Source: Euprymna scolopes (taxonomy: Eukaryota > Mollusca > Cephalopoda > Sepiida > Sepiolidae). From it: DNA of 39,861 bases. Shown here piece after piece: positions 1 to 10,189 of the stretch. Below the pieces are notes generated by a model that was not told where the DNA came from, made no database searches, and worked only from the letters and a program-made list of their open reading frames with translations. The stretch lies in the NCBI GenBank assembly GCA_024364805.1, contig CM044497.1:16358838-16398698 (forward strand). Direction: 5' to 3'. The translations under genes and the position numbers were made by a program. How positions within the stretch are numbered: position 1 is the first letter of the stretch; every line of letters begins with the position of its first letter.

Positions 1-1
1 A

Positions 2-26
<25 letters not shown>
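1..26. repeat. (TA)n microsatellite at window edge
   Basis: Pure alternating TA from the first base to about 26. It is cut by the window edge, so its true length is unknown. Confidence 0.95.
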
Positions 27-34
<8 letters not shown>

Positions 35-234
35 TTATCGCTCAATAAAAGTGAGAGGAACACGTTTTACTCAAAGTATAACAATCAATTCCGTAAATTT
101 GGGGATATTGATCTGTCAGTTTAGTACCAGGAAAAGTTGTCAATCAGTTTCAGCTGATTTATTCGAAATGAAATAAACAAGTGTTTCAGAGGGGCAACAT
201 TGAGACATTCCATAAAACAGGAATTGTTGCAGCC

Positions 235-540
235 ACTTCTAGAAGTGTAAGCCGTGTTTAGTTTAAGAACAGTTTCCGATGGTTAGTTGTTCTACACAAG
301 TCCTGGAGGTGACTGGTTAGCAGTAGACAGTTCTCGAGTTGGAATCCACAGATCAAGATATTCTACCCATGTTGGCACGAAGAAAACATGCGAAATTGCT
401 ACAGGAAGGTTTAATATTTATGAAGCAATTCTGGTCTTTAATTGGTTGGTAGCAGAACGTGAATTAATTCGATTCGTCAGTATCTAGCAGCATTGCTTGA
501 AATAGAATATCCCGACCGTGCAGGATCATACCCTATTATT
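235..540. repeat. Direct repeat, left copy (flanks copia fossil)
   Basis: This stretch shares two blocks with 2781-2963: CTAGAAGTGTAAGCC near its left end, and a longer block from about 390 (CGAAATTGCTACAG) through GGTAGCAGAACGTGAATTAA to GGATCATACCC. The left copy holds roughly 120 bases (about 265-385) that the right copy lacks. Together the two copies bracket the copia pol remnant at 1275-2765. They could be relic terminal repeats of that element or two copies of an unrelated dispersed repeat. The TGGTAGCAGAACG stretch resembles a tRNA-primer site or a pol III A-box, but this is not decisive. Confidence 0.6.
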
Positions 541-712
541 AAATCTTGCGATATTTCCCCTATTTTTTATAATGGGGACGTACCTTTGGTTCATTCTGCT
601 CAAAAATAAATATATATTTTTATATTCAATTATGCATAAAAAATTTAGAAATCATTTGGATCTTAAAATTTTAGCATGTAAAAAGACGCAATTTTCAATT
701 TTGCTCAAACTT

Positions 713-787
<75 letters not shown>

Positions 788-1270
788 ACATAAAAGATAA
801 ATAAAAGAAATTTTAAATTTTTACCTTAAAAGGGGATGGACATGTGAAAAAAGGAAGCCATTTCTTAAATTTGATTATGCAGCTTTGTTCAAAAATGCAT
901 ACACATATACATATAAATGCATATACATGCAATATGTACCCGTGTAAGAAGAGCATTCTTTTAAAATTAAACAATGCAAAAAATAGGACATTTTTGATAA
1001 ATAAGAAAGAAAACTCATGTGCATAAATAATAAAAGTCAATTAATTAAATAAAATAAGAATACAAAAAGCATTTGTCAAAAAGAAAATTTGCTAGGAATT
1101 GTTTGCAAAAAAGTGATTCAAAAACTATTTGTCTAAAAAGAATATTTACAAAGAAATGTTTGAAAAATGTGATTAGTTATGCATTGGTAGGTTAAAATAT
1201 TAATACCAACAGTTTTACGTGTTGCTCAGGACGTTTTTTTCCTTTAATATATAGAAATTTATATATATAT
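541..1270. other. AT-rich spacer with TA/TG microsatellite
   Basis: No gene was recognised here. About 717-788 is a (TA)n array that turns into (TG)n. About 895-935 is rich in ATACAT and ATGCAT steps. The short open frames here are low-complexity translations of these repeats and show no family motif. Confidence 0.6.
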
Positions 1271-1274
1271 ACAG

Positions 1275-2765
1275 GCCCGTGAAAAATTATTCAAAGTCGA
1301 ATCCTTCAACAAGTTTTGAAGCAGAACGCTTTAACTTTATTTTTGTTGTTATTGAATACATCAGCGATATTTTGTTCTGATGATATGCAATTCAAAATAA
1401 TAGATTCCTTTTTACCTCGTCTTTTATGAAATGGTATTTTATATCTATATGTTTAGATCTTTGGTGGCTTATTGTGTTCTGTGCTAAGACTATACTGGCT
1501 TGATTATCACAAATAATTAATACGGGGATTTTAGTTAATTCTGGCTCTAAAATAGGCTTTAGGATATTTTTAAGGTAGAGTGTTTCCTGGGTCTTGTGTG
1601 TGCTCGCGATAAATTCTGCTTCACACGTAAAGAGAGATACAATCTGTTGCTTTTTAGATTTCCATGAAATAATAGGCCCATTTTCTAATAGTCTGACACA
1701 ATATCCAGATATTCTTTTTCGATCTTCGTCGTTTCCCCAATCTGAATCTGAAACTCCTTCTAATTTTTGGGGATTTTTTGATTTTCTAGAGATTAACTTC
1801 TGGTAGTTCCTTTTAAATAACGAAGGACATTTTAGCTTTGTTTAAATCCTTCATTGTCGGTCTTGATAATTTTTGTGACAGTTTTGTTACAGTATAGAAT
1901 ATATTAGGCCTCGTTGCAGTCATTAAATATACAAGGCTTCGTATGATTTCTCGGTATAATTTATCGTCTATTATTTCAGATTCTGTGTGTATAGTTTTAT
2001 TAATAACATTTCCGACTGTACGTTTCTTGCACTCTCACATTCCAAATTTTAATAGTATTTTGCCAATGTATCCCGATTGATTCATCGTAATAAGTCCTTT
2101 GCTTTGAGTAAATTATATCCTCCAAAACCAGGATATTTTGCCAAGATCGGTCATTTTGGATCTTTTCCTTAATTTGTTCTTAACATCGGTCAACATTATT
2201 TCACAATTTGATGCGATTAAAATATCATCGACCAATAAAACCAAAATTAGTAGTTTATTGCCTTTGTGTTGGGTATATAAACAGGGGTCTTCTGGGCATT
2301 GTTTAAATTGTTGTTTAATCGTATAATCGTGAAATACTGCATTCCAACACTGAGCACTTTGCTTTAGGCCGTATAATGACTTGTTAAGTCGTCACACGCT
2401 ATTTTTATTTTTCATTATTAATCCCTCTGGAGGGGTCATATAAATTTCACAGTCTATTGGAGCGTTCAAATGAGCATTTTTGCATCCATTTGATGGACGT
2501 TTAGGTCATATTGTGATGCGATTTGCAATAAAATTCTGATTGTCGTTAGGTTTGTGGTCGGTGAAAACGTAGAAAAATATTCTATATGTAAATCTGAGAT
2601 TATCCTTTAACAATAAATCTAGCTTTGTACTGTTCAACGCCTGGTGTTATAGTCTTTTTTGTAAAGATCCATCCTGTAGAAATGACATGTTTATCTTTTG
2701 GGAGAAGTACTACCGTATATGTATCAATTCGAATTTTGATTCGAATCCATGGAAATAAAGATGTA
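1275..2765 (-). mobile_element. Ty1/copia pol fossil (RT to RNase H), broken
   Basis: Read on the minus strand, this is the 3' part of a Ty1/copia polyprotein. From high to low coordinates it shows the start of the reverse transcriptase (a TGWIFTKK-like block followed by YKARFIVKG, about 2590-2690), a KSLYGLKQ-type block near 2360-2400, the copia VDDILIA active-site block near 2210-2240, and a DLGKISWFL-like block near 2135. The C-terminal RNase H region follows, with a DNQASIVLAQN-like block near 1500-1530 and RSKHIDIKYHF near 1430-1460. No gag, protease or integrase part was recognised, so it is a partial copy. It is a fossil with several interruptions. The direct repeats at 235-540 and 2781-2963 flank it. 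Confidence 0.85.
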
Positions 2766-2780
2766 TGTCGGGTCCACAAA

Positions 2781-2963
2781 CTCTAGAAGTGTAAGCCATG
2801 TTTCATATACGAAATTGCTACAGAAAAGGTTTAATATTTATGGAGCAATTCTGGTTTCTGTTTAATTGGTAGCAGAACGTGAATTAATTCGATTCGTCAG
2901 TTCCTAGCAGCATCGTTTATAAGTAGAATCTCCCAACTGTGCGGGATCATACCCATTATGAAA
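2781..2963. repeat. Direct repeat, right copy, split by a later insertion
   Basis: This is the second copy of the 235-540 repeat, shorter in its first half. After GGATCATACCC the similarity stops at 2963 and resumes at about 3347 (TATTGCAACACC against the left copy's TCTTGCGATATT). A GC-rich element therefore inserted inside this copy. The copies were present before that insertion. Confidence 0.65.
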
Positions 2964-3334
2964 CTCTCATGATGGGATATGTCTCCTAGCGGCTTTGGCT
3001 GCAGAGAGACAGGGTAGAGTATTCGTCAAGGATTCGTTCTTGACACTCAACCCGACAGGTGAGGGGTCGGGAACCGGTCAGCACCTGTCGAACTGAGGTA
3101 CACTGCTTGGGTATCACCAAGGAGGTCCACCCTCTCAGGCCTTACCACCTGGCTTTCGGGTAGGGCAAGTTTATTGCTTGTCGCCCGAGGCGCCTCTACC
3201 GGGGAATACCGACGGAGGTGCCCAAGCAATTTTTGATGAGGCAAGGATGCCCTTCCTTTAGGAGACCTTGCCTATTCTCCACTTTCCAGCCTTGTGCCAC
3301 ATTTTGCTGCGCTGGACAGCAGATACATATCTAC
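2964..3334. mobile_element. GC-rich structured insertion with 12-bp TSD
   Basis: The 12-mer CCCATTATGAAA occurs at 2952-2963 and again at 3335-3346, exactly at the two edges of a block whose base composition differs sharply from its AT-rich surroundings. That is a target-site duplication. The 371-bp insert holds several local inverted repeats: GTCAAG/CTTGAC (3025-3044), CGACAGGTG/CACCTGTCG (3053-3090), CTTGG/CCAAG (3108-3123), AGGCAAGG/CCTTGCCT (3239-3273) and TGCTG/CAGCA (3305-3321). A longer-range pairing TGCTTGGG/CCCAAGCA joins about 3105-3112 to 3211-3218. A 65-codon minus-strand open frame (3047-3244) is present, but I recognise no protein family. It is most likely a non-autonomous retroposed element. 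No clear pol III A or B box was found, and the family is unknown. Confidence 0.75.
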
Positions 3335-3599
3335 CCCATTATGAAATATTGCAACACCACTGATACTTATTTTACTTTTTATATATATTGGCTTAGTTTT
3401 TATTGACTGACTTTTTACTGATGTATTTTCTTTACAATGTATGGAACGAAATTTTTGTGGATAGCCATTACACAGTACTGGATGCTGCATAGGCTGTATA
3501 AGTAGTAATACTCCTTTCATATTAATATGTGCCGTTGCAAGAATGTTTACTGCTTATCTCAGCACACAGTCAATAGCATGACAAAGATAGGAGATAAGT

Positions 3600-4440
3600 A
3601 GTTACTCCAGGAAAGCTGGACAACGTCATTGAAAACTCTTTAAACCGCACCCGAATCAGTATCTTCGCTTTTGCGCAAGGAGAAACAGTGCGAGAAGCAA
3701 AGCCTTACAAAATAGCCTCCAGTAAGCTACTGGTGCTAATGTTTCTGACCAAAAATACGAAACCGGTCCCTGAAGGATGTCTGTCGGCGTCTTTTAGGAA
3801 GGGTGTGCTCACTGCCAAGCACCGCAGAGAACGATTGGCATGTGCTATAGACGACCAGGATTGATTTGACGCACTGTGCTCTTCACTAATGAGAGCAAGT
3901 TTTATCTGAGCGAATGCGACAGGAGAAAATGGGTCAGGAAATGCCGGGTAGACTGTTATATTGCCTGCAACACCATTCATGATCCGTTTTGTAGTGGGTC
4001 AATAATAGTTTTGGGAGATATATCCCTGGATGGACGCATGTACTTATTTAGATTAATTAATAACACACTTATAGCTATTAGTATCGAAATAATATCTTGG
4101 GACTAATTGTAGGAATCTTCATTTCTCAGTGGAATCTGGGTTCCCCCTATTCCATTACAATGTCCGACCTCATGTGGCTAGAGTATGCAGGCAGTTCATG
4201 GAGAATGAGAGAAAATGATACCATGTTCACCTGACCTAAACCTAATAAAATACCTCTGTGATATTATGTTTAGGTCCATCCGGTACGCCAATTTGCTCCT
4301 CAGACTGTCCAGAAATTAAGTGATCTCCTTGTTTAGATCATGAAAGTGATCACCCAGAACACTATTTGCTATCTCATTCGGAACATGCAACGACATTGTC
4401 AGGCATGCATACAAGGAAGTTGGTCAAACAAATTACTGAA
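3600..4440 (+). pseudogene. Tc1-like transposase relic (copy 1)
   Basis: This is a decayed Tc1/mariner superfamily transposase, whose normal role is cut-and-paste transposition at TA sites. Recognisable blocks in order are: a LTAKHRRERLACA stretch (about 3806-3845), FTNESKFYLSE (about 3880-3910), a GS..VLGDISLDGR block (about 3990-4035), HYNVRPHVARVCRQFME (about 4153-4203) and SPDLNLIKYLCD (about 4220-4260). The frame changes more than once. At the three catalytic positions of a DD34E enzyme the sequence reads Asn in place of the first Asp, Tyr in place of the second Asp, and Lys in place of the Glu, so the enzyme would be dead even if the frame were intact. No terminal inverted repeats were identified with confidence. 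The N-terminal DNA-binding domain is poorly preserved upstream of 3680. Confidence 0.85.
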
Positions 4441-4609
4441 AACCATTTAAAGTTTCTACAATTTCTCGGCAAAATTGACATGCTTACTGCATAAGTTTTT
4501 CACTTTTATTTTGGAGGTGACTTTAATTTACCCTCTTATTTAGGTCGATCATTTTGATTTTTATCAAATTCTGTAGAATACTTACCTAATTACCAAGAAA
4601 AAATATTTA

Positions 4610-4800
4610 ACCCATTTTCCCCACCGTTTTGATCTGATGTGTTTTCGAAATGTTCCTTCATCAGGGTAAGTGAATTGAAGGAAGATACCATCTTCAGACA
4701 TAGTGTTTCACTGTATCCCAGGTTTTCAGTACTGTTAGACTAACACCCATGCTTAACCAGGAATTGAACCTACAACCATCTAGTGTTTGTCGTCAGTTCT
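4610..4800 (-). mobile_element. tRNA-derived SINE relic with hammerhead-like core
   Basis: On the minus strand a tRNA-like head contains GGTTCAATTCC (about 4753-4763), matching the pol III B-box consensus GGTTCGANTCC. The A-box is weak. Further along the same strand is CTGATGA (complement of 4658-4664), then an 11-nt insert with a weak GGA/TTC pairing, then GAAA (complement of 4643-4646). That is the order of a hammerhead core, but stems I and III are not convincing here. The repeat family is inferred from the head; I cannot name it. Confidence 0.55.
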
Positions 4801-5256
4801 ATCCTCTGGCCCATGGAATCGGTGTCTGCAAACAGTATCATGCCTGATTGCTTTGTTTAAAGAACAACCGTTTACGCTACACAGTTCGTTTATATTTAAT
4901 TATTCGGACTCTTTAAATGTACCAATAAAACAATTATTTACAAGTTTAAATTCATGCTGTAAATGTGTTTTTCACTGATACATTCATGGTTTGATTTTAC
5001 TTTTATGAAACCAACTAAATATATTTCAAAGAAATTAATTTTATTTCTTCATAGTCTATGTTTCTGGTATTACATGGATTGAATGTGTAATCGCCGCTAG
5101 TCATTTCAGACAGAATCGATGGGGAATTTCTATAGATTCATTAGATTTCGTGAAAATATATTTCTTATTGAAATTTATTATAATGTGCTTACCTCTAAAA
5201 TATCTATTTTTAAAACACACAAGCACATTCAGACACACACACACAGACACACACAT

Positions 5257-5291
<35 letters not shown>

Positions 5292-5319
5292 GGTTAGCAT
5301 ATGTTATTTTATATGTTAG

Positions 5320-5371
<52 letters not shown>

Positions 5372-5519
5372 AGGGGTTAAAAGAAAAATATATTTCTTTA
5401 AGAGGAGACTTATCAGAATAATGCAAAGCTCAACAATTGTTTTGCAGCTTATATATAAATCAATAAAGAAAATGACAATATAAAAATATATACTAGTGTA
5501 TATAAATTTATTCATTTAT
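4801..5519. other. AT-rich spacer with CA and TA microsatellites
   Basis: No gene was seen. A (CA)n array lies at about 5230-5272, passing into (TA)n to 5291. A second (TA)n array covers about 5324-5369. Open frames across these arrays translate to Ile-Tyr or Thr-His runs and are not genes. Confidence 0.7.
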
Positions 5520-5975
5520 TCAATATGGGGTATATATCAGTTAGGGGAATTAGGTAAGAAATTTGTATACCATGGTATTTCGAAGTATAATGCTTCTCAT
5601 CAGAAAAAAAAGAAGATGCTAGCTAACATAATAGGGGGCGGCGTCTAGCGATAGTTATATTAAGAGCGAAATAATTGTGCAGTGAGAGATAAAATGTTGA
5701 TACTCTTTATGGGTGGGAGAATTAAATTAATCTCTGTGATATAAGAGAAGCATAGATTTTATGATATAATGAATGTAGGTGTATAACATATTTGCCATGG
5801 TGAGTTTATTATATGTGTAACCATATGCGTGATGAAACTCTCGCAGGAAATATAGGATAAGTGAATTAAAGGAATATGCGTATTTAATCATATGTATTAA
5901 TGAGTTATAGCTATGGAAAGAAGTTTACTTGAAATAGGGGATTTATGCTACCCCGGTATCTTTTAGAAGGGGTAA
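5520..5975 (-). mobile_element. Dispersed repeat carrying hammerhead-type core
   Basis: On the minus strand, complement of 5603-5597 reads CTGATGA. Next comes GAAG-(7 nt)-CTTC (5596-5582), a perfect 4-bp stem II, then GAAA (5581-5578). After the core, ATACC/GGTAT pairing (5578-5567) can form a short stem III, leaving a UA step at 5567/5566 as the expected cleavage site. Stem I is weak: one mismatch, then three A-T pairs. The same core with the same stem II sequence style occurs at 22942-22966, so this is a family feature. The limits of the repeat are approximate. No coding sequence was recognised in it. Confidence 0.5.
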
Positions 5976-6059
5976 ATGAAATTATATCAGTACTTAAATA
6001 AAATATAAATTATTAGGAATAATATTATAATAAGATAATAAATGTGACGGGATACATTA

Positions 6060-6235
6060 TTAGGGATACAATACAGACTTTTTTAAGTGAATGATAAAAG
6101 GGATAAACAGATCGTAGAACAAGGGTATAAAAATACAAAGGAGTATGGAATAAATAAATATAAAATATATAAGAATTATATAATCTATATATATATAAGT
6201 AAACGTGTGTGTGTATGTGTGTGTGTGTGTGTACA
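6060..6235. repeat. AT-rich tract ending in (GT)n
   Basis: AT-rich sequence runs into an imperfect GTGTGTATGTGTGT array at about 6205-6233, just left of the first Helentron-like element. This array corresponds to the microsatellite edge of that element, as (CAGA)n and (GATA)n do at the opposite copy near 8030-8095. Confidence 0.6.
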
Positions 6236-7075
6236 TTTCCCTACGCAATAATTCTGTCAATTTTAAGTATACAGACTCGAAATTTGATATACAGGGTACT
6301 GAGATTTGGAAAAATCTTTGTAATTCGTTTCGGCCAGAAATTTCGCTGTTAAGAGGTCAAAGTTCAACGATTTGACTTTTGAGGACTCTACCAAAGTCCT
6401 CCGCAAATTTCGGGTCTGAACACTTGAAATTTTATATATAGGTTCCTTGGACATACATCTAACTTAAAAACTTGATTTGAGCCCAAAACAATAAATGTTA
6501 AGAGGTCATAATAGTGGTTAAAGTTAAGAAAAATTGACCTCTGTGGTCCCTACCAAATTACTCAGACAATTTCTGGTCTAAAGATTTGAAATTTTACATA
6601 AAGGGTATTCAGAGATAGGGCAATCTTTTTAATCGGTTTAGGTCGAACATTTTTAGTTACTAAGATATAAATGTATGCATGTATGTATGTTTGCATGTCT
6701 ATCAAAACCTTTGACAGGGGCGAAGGATTTTTAAAAGATCAGTATCGTTTTGCAGTTCGAACTTTCAGACGACAAATAGCGAAAAATTGGCTAAAAATAT
6801 TAATATCTTCACCTTCAATTGGGAACATTCTACAGGAGAGGCCGTTTTTTTCGCCGATATTTTCGAAAGTCATCCTCTCCTTTCGATCGTCTAGCCTTAA
6901 TTAAAACTTACGCCAATTCCGGTTTGGCGGTGGTCGTAACAGCAAAGACGTCAGGTTTTCCCCGTTCTTTTCCTCATTGCGGTACGGGTTCGAGCCTGGC
7001 TTCCTACTACCACTTTTTTTTTGCTCAACATACACCTCCAAACACCCGGGCAACGCCGGGCTGAAATGATAGTAA
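6232..7075 (+). mobile_element. Helentron-like non-autonomous element, copy H1
   Basis: This is an inverted match to 7640-8035. Its left end TACATTTCCCTACGCAATAA is the complement of about 8008-8027, and its right end CACCCGGGCAACGCCGGG (7047-7064) is the counterpart of the copy H2 edge. The right-end GC hairpin, followed in better copies by CTAG, is the known 3' architecture of Helitrons and Helentrons. The body has repeated modules (an AAATTTC-AAG-TCTAGAC-type block recurs at about 6280 and 6590). It also carries an extra 350-400 bp (about 6660-7020) that H2 lacks. No Rep or helicase coding sequence was seen. The CTAG itself is degraded in this copy. Confidence 0.55.
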
Positions 7076-7639
7076 TAGTAAATAATAAAGGTATAAGAAA
7101 TCGAAAGTTATTAAATATAGGAGAATAAAAAATAGACATAAAACATAAGTATTAAAATAACAAAATATATAGAGCCAAGTGATTTAAGAAATGAAATGAA
7201 ATGAAAACACGACAATTAGTAAAATAACAAAATATATAGAGCCAATTGATTTAAGAAATTAAATGAAATGAAAATACGACAATTAGTAAAATTTACAGTA
7301 GGAGAAAGTTCTTATGTTGTGTAAAGTGTTTAGTTTTTTGATGTTGAGCTCATATTATAAATATATTCGATTTTGTTTAATATATATATTACTATGTTCA
7401 TCTTAGAATAGGGAATTATCGGTAATAAGCATTTTCTAATTCCATTTATTTACCTCGAACGAGTGAACTCCTTACAACAGACACGTTGAAGCTGAATCAA
7501 TGGTATCATCAGGAGAATATCGTACCAGCCAGTTTGGGCGCCTTACTCTCAACCGTTCTGACACTGTTTAAGCGCCTTACTCTTACCATCATGACACTAG
7601 TACGTGACGATCTTCCCCGTTTGACTTAGCAATATTTAA
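7076..7639. other. Spacer between inverted elements, with 67-bp tandem duplication
   Basis: Two head-to-tail copies of a 67-bp unit lie at 7154-7220 and 7221-7287, differing at only a few bases. The remainder is AT-rich and shows no gene. Confidence 0.8.
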
Positions 7640-8095
7640 TACTAGCAGGGGTGCCCGGCGTTGCTCGGGTGTTTGGAGGTGTATGCTGTGCAAAAAAAGC
7701 AAAAAAAACCCCAAAAAATGGTTAATTTTTTAAAATTTTGACCCCTATTATGACCCCTTAAAATTTATTGTTTCGGGCTCAAATCACTTTATTAAGTTGG
7801 ATCCAGGTTCAAGGAACCTATATCTAAAATTTCAAGTGTCTAGACCCAAAATTGTCGGAGGAGTTTGGTAGAGTTCTTAAAGGTCAAATCGTTGAAATTT
7901 GACCCCTTAACAGCCAAATTTCTGGCTGACACCCGTCACATCGATTTTCCCAAATCTCAGTACCCGGTATTTCAAATTTCGAGTCTATAGACTAAAAATT
8001 GACAGAGTTATTGCGTAGGGAAATGTACACAGACAGACAGACACACAGACAGACAGACACGTTCACTTTTATAGATATATAGATAGATAGATAGA
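7640..8095 (-). mobile_element. Helentron-like non-autonomous element, copy H2
   Basis: The left edge TACTAGCAGGGGTG is followed by a GC hairpin CCCGG-(6 nt)-TCGGG (about 7654-7669). Read on the minus strand this is hairpin, 8 nt, CTAG, T. That is the 3' end layout known for Helitrons and Helentrons (hairpin shortly before CTRR, insertion next to T). The body carries diverged repeat modules (about 7830-7920 and 7960-8025). The far end is CAGACAGACACACAG, TTCACTTTTATA and a (GATA)n tail to about 8095. In bivalves and flies similar elements with internal tandem modules and an edge microsatellite are known as pearl and DINE-1/HINE. The assignment to that group is inference. Confidence 0.6.
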
Positions 8096-10170
8096 TTGCG
8101 CTGACTATTGCTTATTCTTGCATAAAATTTTGTCACTGCGATTTCATTTTGACAAAAAGTTTTGTCTATATAATAAAAAATTAGATTTCCAATTCATCTC
8201 AGCTAGGATCATTCGCTTTCAGTCACAACCAACGTGAGGTCTTTTCTGCTCTGGTCTATATTTCTACTGTCGTTCTTCTTGCGTCTTTTTCTTTCAATCC
8301 AATTCAAATTTTGACTAGGTACCGAAAACCGTTTCAAATTAACATACAGTTTCTATTCCGGTATAGTGATATTCATCTCCCATCTGTTGTCTATATACTC
8401 TTCAACCAACTTTCTGTATTTTACTTCTTTTCTGTTGTTTGCACTTTTGATGCTATCTTCTCAATTACTATTAACTTTATTCTACTTACTTTTCTACTAT
8501 CTTCATATCACCATATCTAGCCTTTGAGTTGTTTCAATCACAAGAAAAACTAGAGGTTTTTCTATATAAACATTAATTGCCATTATCGTACACAATTTTT
8601 AGCTGCATTTGTCATTTTCTATTCGTTGTATTGTAAGCATGCAGCGGTCCTGCTGTTTTAACAATGTCGGTAACCACGGCTTTCCGCTGTAATAACAGAG
8701 AGACAAGTAAAGACGATAGTTTCCCGTTGCTTTTTCTCTTGATGCATATACCTCAGTAAGTTAAACGCGCCTTCAGATATAAACCTGGAAATTTATACGA
8801 CTCGGCACGGTACATACAGCGCCTAGCCTTCTCAAATGGTCAATTATTTGGTATTGATCAGGCTCACCGTTCCTTAACCGGCGATCCGATGAGAACCGGT
8901 GTGTCAACGTGATTGTGCCGTTGTATTACAAGAGAATAAAATAGAACGAATAGAAAGCCGACTAAGATAAAAATTGGAGAGGGGAATAGAAAAGTAATGT
9001 TGATTTAGGAATTACTTTTCTGTCTCTTAAAAGTCTTTATTTCTAAAACTACAACTTTGTTTTTCCCCCATCATTTATTTCATCCGATTTTCTCTTAACA
9101 TTTTCCTGTGATCTTCACTACATGATTATGTCGCCAATCAAGTTTTAGTGAACGGTGTGTTAGACTGTGTTTTACTGTTCCTATTTGGCCGCACTTCAAT
9201 TTATATCCATGCTTCTGCTTTCAGCTTTTGGTGAAAGAAGTTGATTTTTATTAAAAATGATAACTTTCTTATCACTCACGCTCAGACTTCTTTTTTTTTA
9301 CTAATTCTCTTCTTAACGACTATTGTCCCCCATTGTAAACATTGTCCTTATACACTATTCCGTACTAACCGTACTTCACCTTTTCCGTTCATATTCTTCA
9401 GTATTTCATTCATAAGAGCTTTCTTTCTTTTGCACATTCTTCCTCGTATATTTGTACTGAGCCGTTTATATTTCTTTCTCTGCATTCCATTTTCTTCTAT
9501 CTGAGCTTGCGGTGGGCGTTCTCTGATCGTTCTAACTGTCATAATTGTTACAATATTCCCACTTTTATTTTCTGCCACTACTAGTACAAAAAGTAGCTTA
9601 TTTGGTGCCGTGTCCGTATGGTACTCATACTGTTATTATTTTCGGTAGTCCTCGCCATTATCGCCTGTAACAGTTCCATCGTTGTTTGCTTCTTTCATCT
9701 ATTAGAGGCGTGATGTCGTAGATAATAATCTAGGATACAGCACACAGGCAACTATGTTTTATAAAGCGTATTCAGTGACTGCATGTGACTCCCTAACTTG
9801 TTTCTATCGTTTAGTGTCGTTTGATATAATCTATTATGACTGTCCATTCTCATTTCCTTAACACTTGGTATTATTTTCATTTTCGATCAAATATGTCATT
9901 TCTATTCAAAAGCCGTTCACAGGCGTGACACGGATTGATTTCTTCGTCCATAACTTAATTATTTACCATGCAATCAACTCATTCAAAATTTATAAAATCT
10001 ATCTAATTTACTTTTTTCCTTTACTTAGTACTGTCATTTCGTCTATAACTTATCTTAATTCTTTTGTGGTCATGATATTATTAAGTGTACCAGATTTTCG
10101 TATAATTTTTATCACTAGGACGAATAGAATAACTGTTAATGTTAATCCAGCTAAAATGCCAATTTCTAAT
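8096..10170. other. Unassigned pyrimidine-rich stretch
   Basis: No recognisable gene was found in about 2 kb. The plus strand is strongly pyrimidine-rich (long runs of TTTCTTTT type), so the minus strand is A/G-rich like a degenerate Lys/Glu-rich coding region. One minus-strand frame of 76 codons (9348-9578) is Arg/Lys-rich, but no domain can be named. An old LINE or other coding remnant is possible. The moderately GC-rich island at about 8640-8930 also shows no motif. Confidence 0.4.
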
Positions 10171-10189
10171 CTGTGACACACCGTATTTT

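Noticed and set aside
7505-7530. A further hammerhead core (TCATCAG on the plus strand near 7507)
   Set aside because: The minus strand reads CTGATGA but no GAAA follows at a workable distance and no stem II forms.
9241-9578. A Phe-rich membrane protein (plus) or an Arg-rich protein (minus)
   Set aside because: T/C-rich DNA makes Phe/Leu/Ser frames on one strand and Lys/Arg frames on the other; neither shows a motif or codon pattern of a gene.
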